Source: Bradyrhizobium centrolobii
Lineage (GTDB): Bacteria; Pseudomonadota; Alphaproteobacteria; Rhizobiales; Xanthobacteraceae
Direction: 5' to 3'
DNA: 64,000 bases
Assembly (NCBI RefSeq): GCF_001641635.1
Contig: NZ_LUUB01000054.1
Location: 71,860 to 135,859 of the forward strand
Part shown: one piece after another, positions 35,306 to 41,146 of the stretch
Layout of the letters: each line of letters begins with the position of its first letter
Position numbering within the stretch: the first letter of the stretch is position 1
The notes under the pieces: generated by a model
Told to the model about the DNA's origin: nothing
The model's database searches: none
Seen by the model: only the letters and a program-made list of their open reading frames with translations
Translations under genes and position numbers: made by a program

Positions 35306-35938
35306 GTGCCGAAAATCACCGAGAAAAAGCGTGAAGGCCGCCGTCAGCAGGTTCTCGAGGCTGCGCTTGCCTGCTTTTCCGAGGATGGCTTTCACCAGAC
35401 CGGCATGGCCGATATCGTCAAGCGCTCGGGGCTGAGCCATGGCGCGGTCTATCTCTACTTCCGGAGCAAGGACGATCTGATCGAGGCACTGGCGGACGAC
35501 CGCCATCGCCGCGAGGCCGTGCTCAACTCGGTTGCACAAGGCTCGAGCGATCCGCTCGAAGCGCTTCACGCGCTGGTCCGCGTTTACGCACAATGGCTCA
35601 CCGAGCCCGCAGGCGAAGCGCGGCGGCGCGTCGGAATCCATGGCTGGGCGGAAGCGCTGCGAAACCGGCGCGTCCGTGCCAGCGTCGTCGAAGGCATCGA
35701 CATGCCGCGCGCGCTGATCGTGGCGTTGATCGAACGGGCCCAGCATGACGGGCTGATCAAGCGCCACCTCGACGCCGATGCGACGGCGCGCGTCCTGATC
35801 GCGATCTTCCAGGGTTTTGTGCTGCAGAAGTGCTGGGGCGAGGACATCGACGTCGAGGCGTGCATGACGGCTGTCGCGGGCGTGATCGATGGCTTTCGCA
35901 CGACCAAGCCGGACGTCAGGCGCAGGACCAGGGCCTGA
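35306..35938 (+). CDS. TetR/AcrR-family transcriptional regulator
   Basis: A 210-residue repressor-type regulator. The N-terminal HTH is QVLEAALACFSEDGFHQTGM then ADIVKRSGLSHGAVYLYFRSKDDL, a textbook TetR DNA-binding domain. The C-terminal ligand domain is helical. It precedes a TauE/SafE permease gene by 3 bp, so it likely controls that transporter. A palindromic operator lies just upstream. Confidence 0.94.
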   Translation: MPKITEKKREGRRQQVLEAALACFSEDGFHQTGMADIVKRSGLSHGAVYLYFRSKDDLIEALADDRHRREAVLNSVAQGSSDPLEALHALVRVYAQWLTEPAGEARRRVGIHGWAEALRNRRVRASVVEGIDMPRALIVALIERAQHDGLIKRHLDADATARVLIAIFQGFVLQKCWGEDIDVEACMTAVAGVIDGFRTTKPDVRRRTRA

Positions 35939-35941
35939 GCG

Positions 35942-36724
35942 ATGTCCTGGATCCATGAACTGCTCGCTGGCATCGGCGTCGGACTTGCCGGAGGACTGAC
36001 GTCGGGCTTCATGGGCGTGAGCCCGGGCGGCGGCCTCGTCGTCTTTTCCGTGCTCCTGCTTGGCGCCGAGCAGCATGTGGCACAAGGCACGTCGCTGATC
36101 GCGCAGGTGCCGCCGACGGGTCTTGCCGGCGTGCGCCGCTACTGGCAGGGCGGCAATCGCAGCCCGCTGCCATGGATCATCTGGATTGGACTCGGATTTC
36201 TCATCGGCGGCGTGAGCGGCGGCTATGCTGCCGTGGCAGTTTCCGACTCCTTCCTGCAATGGGCCTATGTCGTTTACCTCGTTGCGCTGATCGCGGCGCT
36301 CGCTCTGCGGCGTGAACGCAAGGACGGGAATGACGAGATCGGCAAGCGACGCGAGCTGCCGTGGCTGCCCCTACTCCTCGTCGGCACGCTCGCCGGCTTC
36401 TCTTCGGGCTTCATGGGCATCGGCGGCGGACTTGCGATCACGGTCGGCCTCGCGGCAGGCTTGCGCGTGCCGCAGCATCAGGCCCAGCTCGTCAGCCTCA
36501 TCTTCTCCGTGATCCCGACCACGATTCCGCCCGCGTCCATCTACTGGAGCAAAGGCCACGTGGTCGGCTGGCCCGCCATCATCGGCATCCTGGCCGGCCT
36601 CTGGGTCGGCACCGACCTTGGCGCGCGGATGGCCAACGGTGTCAGCAAGTCGGTGCTGCGCCGGATGATGATCGGCTTCGTCTCGCTGATGGCGCTCTAC
36701 ATGACCTACAAAGCGCTGAGCTAG
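35942..36724 (+). CDS. TauE/SafE-family membrane permease
   Basis: A 260-residue membrane protein with about eight hydrophobic segments and two related halves, each with a conserved glycine-rich motif: SGFMGVSPGGGLVV near residue 20 and SSGFMGIGGGLAITVG in the second half. This is the TauE/SafE family of putative sulfite or organosulfonate exporters. It is co-transcribed with the upstream TetR gene, which probably senses its substrate. It is only distantly related to the TauE-like protein at 5088. Confidence 0.92.
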   Translation: MSWIHELLAGIGVGLAGGLTSGFMGVSPGGGLVVFSVLLLGAEQHVAQGTSLIAQVPPTGLAGVRRYWQGGNRSPLPWIIWIGLGFLIGGVSGGYAAVAVSDSFLQWAYVVYLVALIAALALRRERKDGNDEIGKRRELPWLPLLLVGTLAGFSSGFMGIGGGLAITVGLAAGLRVPQHQAQLVSLIFSVIPTTIPPASIYWSKGHVVGWPAIIGILAGLWVGTDLGARMANGVSKSVLRRMMIGFVSLMALYMTYKALS

Positions 36725-36726
36725 CT

Positions 36727-37431
36727 TCACGGCCGCTTCGGAATATTGAGCCCGCGCTGCACCGCCGGACGCGCCAGCCCGCGCTCGAGCCAGGCGGCGA
36801 CCGAGTTGAACTGGCTGAACTCGACAAGCTCGCCTGCCCCGTAAAAACCGACGAGATTGCGCACCCAGCCGAGCATGGAGATGTCGGCGATGGTGTAGTC
36901 GTCGTCCATGAACCATTGCCGGCCGGCGAGATGGGATTCCATCACCCCGAGCAGACGCTTGGATTCGTCGACGTAGCGCTCGAGCGGCCGCTTGTCCTCA
37001 AAATCCTTGCCGGCGAATTTGTGGAAGAAGCCGACCTGGCCGAACATCGGCCCGATGCCGCCCATCTGGAAGTGCACCCACTGGATGGTCTGGTAGCGGC
37101 GCGCGGCATCCTGCGGCAGCAGCTTGCCGGTTTTCTCCGCCAGGTATTGCAGGATCGCCCCCGACTCGAACAGCGGCAGCGGCCTGCCGCCGGGACCGTT
37201 GGGATCGAGGATCGCCGGGATCTTGCCGTTCGGATTGAGCGAGAGAAATTCAGGTGTCTTCTGATCGTCCTTGCCGAAGTCGATGAGATGGACCTCATAA
37301 GGCAGTCCGATCTCCTCCAGCATGATCGAAACCTTCACCCCGTTGGGCGTCGGCAGGGAATAAAGCTGAAGCAGTTCGGGATGCTTGGCTGGCCAACGCT
37401 TGGTGATGGGAAAGACGGACAGATCAGACAT
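36727..37431 (-). CDS. Glutathione S-transferase family protein
   Basis: A 234-residue GST of the YfcG/Ure2-like group. The N-terminal thioredoxin-like domain starts at LLQLYSLPTPNGVKVSIMLEE (LYSLPTPNGVKVSIML, with the typical TPNG motif), and IPAILDPNGPGG and LFESGAILQYLAEK bind glutathione. The C-terminal helical domain has the N-capping motif DDDYTIADI. It converges on the TauE gene. YfcG members show disulfide-bond reductase activity with glutathione. Confidence 0.94.
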   Translation of the reverse strand: MSDLSVFPITKRWPAKHPELLQLYSLPTPNGVKVSIMLEEIGLPYEVHLIDFGKDDQKTPEFLSLNPNGKIPAILDPNGPGGRPLPLFESGAILQYLAEKTGKLLPQDAARRYQTIQWVHFQMGGIGPMFGQVGFFHKFAGKDFEDKRPLERYVDESKRLLGVMESHLAGRQWFMDDDYTIADISMLGWVRNLVGFYGAGELVEFSQFNSVAAWLERGLARPAVQRGLNIPKRP

Positions 37432-37534
37432 CAGGACCCCTGCTTCATTCTTGAGACGCCTGCTAATCTAGGCGAGCCGTCGAATGGCGCAAGGTCGGGC
37501 GGCCATCACACGATTATCCCGTGCCGAAGCTTCT

Positions 37535-37678
37535 TCACAATGGCCGCAGCAAATGACTTGTCGCGTAGGCGATCTCGCGCTCTGCGCGCTGCTCGATGAA
37601 GAGCTGCCCGGTGATGAGCAGGGCTGCGGTGAAGGCGAGCGCGAGCATCGCGGTCGCGAATTGACTGGCATCATTCAT
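37535..37678 (-). CDS. Small single-helix membrane protein (doubtful)
   Basis: A 47-residue frame starting at the ATG at 37678: a polar N-terminus, one hydrophobic helix (TAMLALAFTAALLITGQLF) and a charged tail, EQRAEREIAYATSH. No strong ribosome site is visible. The composition is what a real small membrane protein would have, but there is no family evidence. Confidence 0.4.
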   Translation of the reverse strand: MNDASQFATAMLALAFTAALLITGQLFIEQRAEREIAYATSHLLRPL

Positions 37679-37800
37679 CGCGGATTTCTGTCTATTCGGT
37701 TCGCACGGAGAACGCGAGCCAGCCACCGCAGTTCCTATTCATGCCAAAGAAACTGCCATTCTTTCCCGATAGGTATCGGTGCCCGCGGAAGCCGACAGTC

Positions 37801-38466
37801 TCAGTAGTTGATCTCCATCCGCAGGCCGCGTGGATCGATCTCGTCGCCGCCGACACGCTGCGTGCCGTCACGCGCCGCAACCGCGCAGGCACAGGCATCA
37901 ATCAGATCGTCGCGGCCGATGCCGGTGCCGTGACGCTGCGTCAGCCATTTGCGCAGTCGTGTGAAGCCGCGTTGCTTCAGGAGCGCGATGCGCTGCGCGC
38001 GGCCGTGCGCAGATGTCTTCGGTTCGAGCCGGACACGGCCAGCGAGATTCCAGAAGATCAATTCCGGATGCGCTTCACCGATGGTCTCCTGCCGTGCCGG
38101 CGTCATGACATCGTCGATCTCCTTAAGCTTGTCCCTGATGTTCCAGAGCTGAGCCGACACACCCCTGCCCTTGCCTTCGTGCTCCCAGTAATGCCGATTG
38201 GCCGCCGCCATGTCTGAGAACTCCCAGAGGTTTCGGCGCGCGCCGAGGAACACGGCTGCGCCGACCATCTGGCGAGCATGTAGATCGCAGACGCGATAGC
38301 CATCGGTCTTCAATCCGATCGGCATGTCGATCATCGCCCTCGCATGCGGCATCGCGAGCAGCCGCGTGAGCCCCGGTGAATAATCGAAGCCGTGATCGCC
38401 GCTCTCGTCGATCCAGGCCGCGACCCAGCCGTAGCGAAATCCATCGAGGCCGAGATAGGTTGGCAC
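37801..38466 (-). CDS. DUF429 family protein
   Basis: A 221-residue protein of the DUF429 family, whose fold is related to RNase H-like nucleases. YLGLDGFRYGWVAAW holds the first conserved aspartate, MIDMPIGL the second acidic motif, EAHPELIFW the third, and GRDDLIDACACAVAAR the fourth, so all putative metal-binding acids are present. Start is a GTG at 38466. It is transcribed away from the RNA repair locus; the shared gap is about 40 bp to the promoter-like site of that locus. No biochemical function is known. Confidence 0.88.
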   Translation of the reverse strand: MPTYLGLDGFRYGWVAAWIDESGDHGFDYSPGLTRLLAMPHARAMIDMPIGLKTDGYRVCDLHARQMVGAAVFLGARRNLWEFSDMAAANRHYWEHEGKGRGVSAQLWNIRDKLKEIDDVMTPARQETIGEAHPELIFWNLAGRVRLEPKTSAHGRAQRIALLKQRGFTRLRKWLTQRHGTGIGRDDLIDACACAVAARDGTQRVGGDEIDPRGLRMEINY

Positions 38467-38506
38467 GTCATTCGTCCGTCATTTGCAATTCTCACACACG
38501 TGTCGC

Positions 38507-38535
38507 TTGACATCCGCAGGTTGCGGGCGTATTTC
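38507..38535 (+). promoter_or_regulatory. Candidate sigma-70 promoter of the RNA locus
   Basis: TTGACA (38507-38512) is followed by a 17-bp spacer and TATTTC (38530-38535). The -35 is perfect and the -10 is weak. Transcription would start near 38542 and enter the attenuator-like RNA. It lies between the divergent DUF429 start and the structured RNA. Confidence 0.5.
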
Positions 38536-38653
38536 CGCGGCCCTCGCGAACACTTGCGTTCGCGAATGACAACATGAACCGAGCGATGCTGCACCGCTAC
38601 GAAATCCTAACCTGCATGTCGAATGGCCTTCGGCCAATCGATTTCGCATGCCC

Positions 38654-38741
38654 GGCTCATGGGAGCGATCTCGCTTGAGAGCGAGATCGACAGTCCGCTT
38701 CTCACGGACCCTCCCGAGCCTGCCGCTCCGGAGGGTTTTTT
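38654..38741 (+). promoter_or_regulatory. Attenuator-like RNA: three-way junction versus terminator
   Basis: Fold 1: P1 pairs GGCTC-GGGAG (38654-38665, AT bulge) with CTCCCGAGCC (38711-38720). P2 is a perfect 10-bp stem at 38666-38689 with a TGAG loop. P3 is GTCCG/CGGAC at 38693-38709 with a 7-nt loop. Fold 2: ACCCTCC and GAGC (38708-38719) pair with GCTC and GGAGGGT (38725-38736), followed by six T. The 3' strand of P1 is thus the 5' strand of the terminator, so the folds exclude each other, as in riboswitch expression platforms. No known riboswitch class is recognised. Confidence 0.65.
38708..38741 (+). terminator. Rho-independent terminator
   Basis: Eleven-bp stem with a single C-C mismatch, loop CTGCC, then TTTTTT. 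It is the strongest intrinsic terminator in the window and lies upstream of the Y-RNA-like array on the same strand. Confidence 0.8.
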
Positions 38742-38985
38742 GTTGCCCACCGCGCGGCCTGTTTGAACATCCCGGCAATCGCCGGAAACGGGAGACCCGG
38801 ATCCCGGGGCTCGCGCTGGAGAGGCGCGTGCCCAAGCGCGCGGGGCCTGCCGGAGGGAACGAGGCGAAGAGCCGGACACCGATGGCAGAGCGAACCCCAA
38901 AGGGTTCGCAAACTGCGGCGCGTCGAAAGCGCCGCGATAGAATATTCGTAAATCGGTTTGCCGCGATGGTCGCGGCTCAACCGAC
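38742..38985 (+). other. Non-coding, hairpin-rich stretch between the attenuator and the Y-RNA array
   Basis: No supported gene is present in these 244 bp. Several perfect hairpins follow one another: GCGAACCC-CAAA-GGGTTCGC (38890-38909), GCGGCGC/GCGCCGC with a 7-nt loop (38915-38935), and CCGCGA-TGG-TCGCGG (38961-38975) nested in TCGGTT/AACCGA. A TAGAAT hexamer at 38938-38943 could be a -10 element for the first Y-RNA element, but no matching -35 is seen. It may be part of a longer structured RNA. Confidence 0.45.
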
Positions 38986-39163
38986 GCTGGTGGTGAAGAT
39001 GTCGGATACTTCTCCACCACGGCAAAGCGGGTATGCCTCCCGCCTTTGACACACGCACCGGGATGCGGCCTCGGAAAGGGCTTGCACGCGGCCCGGCGCA
39101 GTATCTGTGAGCAAGGACGGATCCTGTGTTGTCGTCACTGAAAGCCGATGTCGCCCGTTCCCC
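38986..39163 (+). ncRNA. Y-RNA-like element A (diverged)
   Basis: It carries the 5' box (TGGTGAAGATG then TCGGATACTTC, 38991-39012) and the 3' box TCGCCCGTTCCCC (39151-39163) shared by the four tandem elements. GAAG and CTTC within the 5' box can pair. A T-arm-like hairpin, GCGGG-TATGCCT-CCCGC, is at 39027-39043, but its loop is not tRNA-like and no D arm follows. The interior is longer than in the other copies. Probably a Ro60-binding RNA without a tRNA-like domain. Confidence 0.65.
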
Positions 39164-39203
39164 AGCGTATCGATCAACGGCCGGTGCGAAAGCTCCGGCC
39201 TGG

Positions 39204-39340
39204 CGGTGGTGAAGATGTCTGTTACTTCGGTTAGAGCGCCGGCCTGGCTTGCCAGGACGGAGGTCGCGGGTTCGTATCCCGCCGGCTGAAATGCCGTAGC
39301 TCAGTCCGCTCAAAGAGCAGAGCAGCGTCGCCCGTTCCCC
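39204..39340 (+). ncRNA. Y-RNA-like element B with permuted tRNA-like domain
   Basis: The 5' box TGGTGAAGATG/TCTGTTACTTC starts at 39207 and the 3' box TCGCCCGTTCCCC is at 39328-39340. In between: hairpin CCTGGC-TT-GCCAGG (39243-39256), T arm GCGGG-TTCGTAT-CCCGC (39266-39282), a short acceptor-like stem CGGC/GCCG closed by TGAAAT (39283-39296), then TA and a D-arm-like GCTC/GAGC stem (39299-39318). The order T arm, acceptor, D arm is circularly permuted relative to tRNA. This matches the tRNA-mimicking Y RNAs known to lie near bacterial Ro60 genes. Confidence 0.82.
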
Positions 39341-39357
39341 GCCAACCCCATCACGGT

Positions 39358-39504
39358 CCGTGGTGAAGATTTCTGTTACTTCGCCTGTCACGCGAGAGGT
39401 CGCGGGTTCGAATCCCGCCCGGTGTTCCATGCACCGGTAGCTCAGAAGTTAGAGCGCTTTCCGGCCAGCTTCGGCTTGCCGGGTCACAGCAATCGCCTGT
39501 TCCC
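39358..39504 (+). ncRNA. Y-RNA-like element C, permuted tRNA(Asp)-like
   Basis: The most complete mimic. After the 5' box (39361-39382) an anticodon-like arm TTCGC-CTGTCAC-GCGAG (39380-39396) carries a GTC anticodon. Next are a 5-nt variable region, T arm GCGGG-TTCGAAT-CCCGC (39402-39418), and acceptor strand CCGGTGT joined by TCCAT to GCACCGG (39419-39437; six Watson-Crick pairs and one G-U). TA and the D arm GCTC-AGAAGTTA-GAGC (39440-39455) follow. A TTCG-capped hairpin is at 39461-39482, and the 3' box TCGCCTGTTCCC at 39493-39504. Loop and linker lengths equal those of real tRNA. Confidence 0.88.
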
Positions 39505-39532
39505 GGATCGTGTCATTCTTGTCCCCCATCGC

Positions 39533-39660
39533 CGGTGGTGAAGAGCGCTGTTACTTCGGATCGCAAGGTCGAAGGTTCGGCTCCTTCCGGACGAAAGTCC
39601 GTAGCTCAGCGGTAGAGCATGTGACGTGCCCGCAAGGGCAGTACAGCCTCGCTTGTTCCC
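39533..39660 (+). ncRNA. Y-RNA-like element D with GAAA-capped acceptor stem
   Basis: The 5' box begins at 39536 (TGGTGAAGAGC then GCTGTTACTTC). T arm GAAGG-TTCGGCT-CCTTC (39571-39587) is followed by an acceptor-like hairpin CGGAC-GAAA-GTCCG (39588-39601), TA, and D arm GCTC-AGCGGTA-GAGC (39604-39618) with the GG typical of D loops. A TGCCC-GCAA-GGGCA hairpin (39627-39640) and the 3' box TCGCTTGTTCCC (39649-39660) close it. It ends 43 bp before the Ro60 gene start, so it may share that gene's leader. Confidence 0.88.
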
Positions 39661-39703
39661 TGGCCCCGGTTTCCATTCCACCATCAACCCAGAGGAGGCC
39701 GTC

Positions 39704-41029
39704 ATGGTCAGGCTCAACAAGATCGTTCGCGCCTTCACGCGTGAGGGCGCACGTGCAACGCGCTTCACGCCCGAGATGGAGCTGAAGCGGGCGCTGATGA
39801 ACTGCCTCCTGTGGGAGGACCAGTTCTACGAGGACGGCGTTTCGATCGCCGACCGCATCAAGGCGCTGGTGTCCAAGGTCGCCCCCGCCCGCGTCGCGCA
39901 ACTCGCGATCGAGGCGCGCGAGGTGATGAAGCTGCGGCACGCACCGCTGCTCGTCATCCGCGAGATGGCGCGCAACGAGAAGCATCGCGCTCTCGTCGCC
40001 GACACGCTCGCCCAGGTGATCCAGCGGCCCGACGAGATGACAGAGCTGCTTGCGATCTACTGGGCGGATGCCCTCGGCCCGATGCAGCAGCGCAAGCGTC
40101 AGCCGGTCTCGGCGCAGGTCAAGAAGGGCCTCGCCCGCGCACTGACCAAGTTCGACGCCTATCAGCTCGCCAAGTACGACCGCGACGGCGCGGTGCGCAT
40201 CCGGGACGTGCTGTTCCTGGTGCACGCCAAGCCGAAGGACGCCGAGCAGGAAAAGGTGTGGAAGCAGCTCGTCGACGGCGAGCTCGCCTCCCCCGACACC
40301 TGGGAGGTTTCGCTCTCGGCCGGAAAGAGCAAGCGCGAGACCTTCGAGCGGCTTATCGCCGAGCGCAAGCTCGGCGGCATGGCGCTCTTGCGCAATCTGC
40401 GGCTGATGCAGAACGCGCAGGTGCCGCGCGAGACCATCGCAGGCACGATCGAGGCGATGCGGACGGATCGTATCCTGCCCTATCGCTTCATCACGGCGGC
40501 GCGCTATGCGCCGGATTTCGAGCCCGAGCTCGAAGGTGCGATGCTGAAGTCGGTCAAGGACCATGTGCGGCTCCCCGGCCGCACACGGCTGCTGATCGAC
40601 GTGTCGGGCTCGATGTTCGCGACCCTCTCCGCGCAGTCGGAAATGACGCGCGCGGAGGCGGCGTGCGGTCTCGCCATCCTGGCACGCGAGATCTGCGACG
40701 AGGTCGAGATCTTCACCTTCAGCAATGAAGTTGTGAAGGTCCCGCCCCGCCGCGGCTTCGCACTGCGGGACGCGATCATCAACTCGCAGCCGCATGGCGG
40801 AACCTATCTCGGCAAGGCCGTCGCCGAGATCGACCGCAAGGGCGACCGCCTGATCGTCTTCACCGACGAGCAGAGCCACGACCAGGTGCCCGAGCCCAGG
40901 GCGCGCGGAACGATGGTGAACGTGGCCTCGTATCAGCACGGTGTCGGCCACGGCGCCTGGACCCGCGTCAACGGCTTCTCTGAAGCCGTGGTCGCGTGGA
41001 TCGCGGCATCGGAGACGGCGCTGAACTGA
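39704..41029 (+). CDS. rsr: TROVE-domain protein, Ro60 orthologue (Rsr)
   Basis: A 441-residue protein: the helical-repeat ring of the TROVE domain (residues about 1-270, VRLNKIVRAFTREGARATRF onward) followed by a von Willebrand A domain. The MIDAS motif is complete: DVSGS near residue 299, the threonine in GGTYLGK, and the aspartate in VFTDEQS. It is somewhat shorter than animal Ro60. The ATG at 39704 follows AGAGGAGG by 6 bp. Ro60 binds Y RNAs and misfolded or damaged RNA. Upstream Y-RNA-like elements and the downstream rtcB gene support an RNA quality-control role. Confidence 0.95.
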   Translation: MVRLNKIVRAFTREGARATRFTPEMELKRALMNCLLWEDQFYEDGVSIADRIKALVSKVAPARVAQLAIEAREVMKLRHAPLLVIREMARNEKHRALVADTLAQVIQRPDEMTELLAIYWADALGPMQQRKRQPVSAQVKKGLARALTKFDAYQLAKYDRDGAVRIRDVLFLVHAKPKDAEQEKVWKQLVDGELASPDTWEVSLSAGKSKRETFERLIAERKLGGMALLRNLRLMQNAQVPRETIAGTIEAMRTDRILPYRFITAARYAPDFEPELEGAMLKSVKDHVRLPGRTRLLIDVSGSMFATLSAQSEMTRAEAACGLAILAREICDEVEIFTFSNEVVKVPPRRGFALRDAIINSQPHGGTYLGKAVAEIDRKGDRLIVFTDEQSHDQVPEPRARGTMVNVASYQHGVGHGAWTRVNGFSEAVVAWIAASETALN

Positions 41030-41043
41030 TGCGCAACGACAAC

Positions 41044-41075
41044 GGCCCCGGACGCGAGACATCGCGCCCGGGGCC
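41044..41075 (+). terminator. Strong intercistronic hairpin between rsr and rtcB
   Basis: Stem GGCCCCGG/CCGGGGCC with an inner CGCG/CGCG stem, one A-C mismatch, 6-nt loop, 14 bp after the rsr stop. No T-run follows. It may be a processing or partial-termination site that sets the ratio of the two proteins. Confidence 0.55.
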
Positions 41076-41146
41076 TCCGAAATCTCTGAAATGATCCTCG
41101 TGCCCCGGCTATGATGCGCGCGGGATGTGAAGCAGGAAGCAAAACC

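Noticed and set aside
38461-38490. Possible sigma-54 promoter (TGGCACG)
   Set aside because: The -12 element is not TTGC at the right spacing, and the sequence is the start of the DUF429 gene.
38702-39430. 242-codon minus-strand frame across the Y-RNA array
   Set aside because: Its peptide contains GFEPATSR and GGIRTRDL, the well-known artefacts of translating tRNA T arms in antisense. This supports the tRNA-like reading of the plus strand instead.
39358-39504. Ordinary or split tRNA gene, or two-piece tmRNA
   Set aside because: Arm order is permuted and the acceptor ends are closed by a loop, so no free CCA end exists without processing. There is no tag-peptide frame or alanine identity pair as in tmRNA.
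38986-39660. CRISPR-like reading of the four repeated boxes
   Set aside because: Spacing is irregular (216, 154, 175 bp), repeats are imperfect, and the intervening sequences are structured and related to one another. No cas genes are present.
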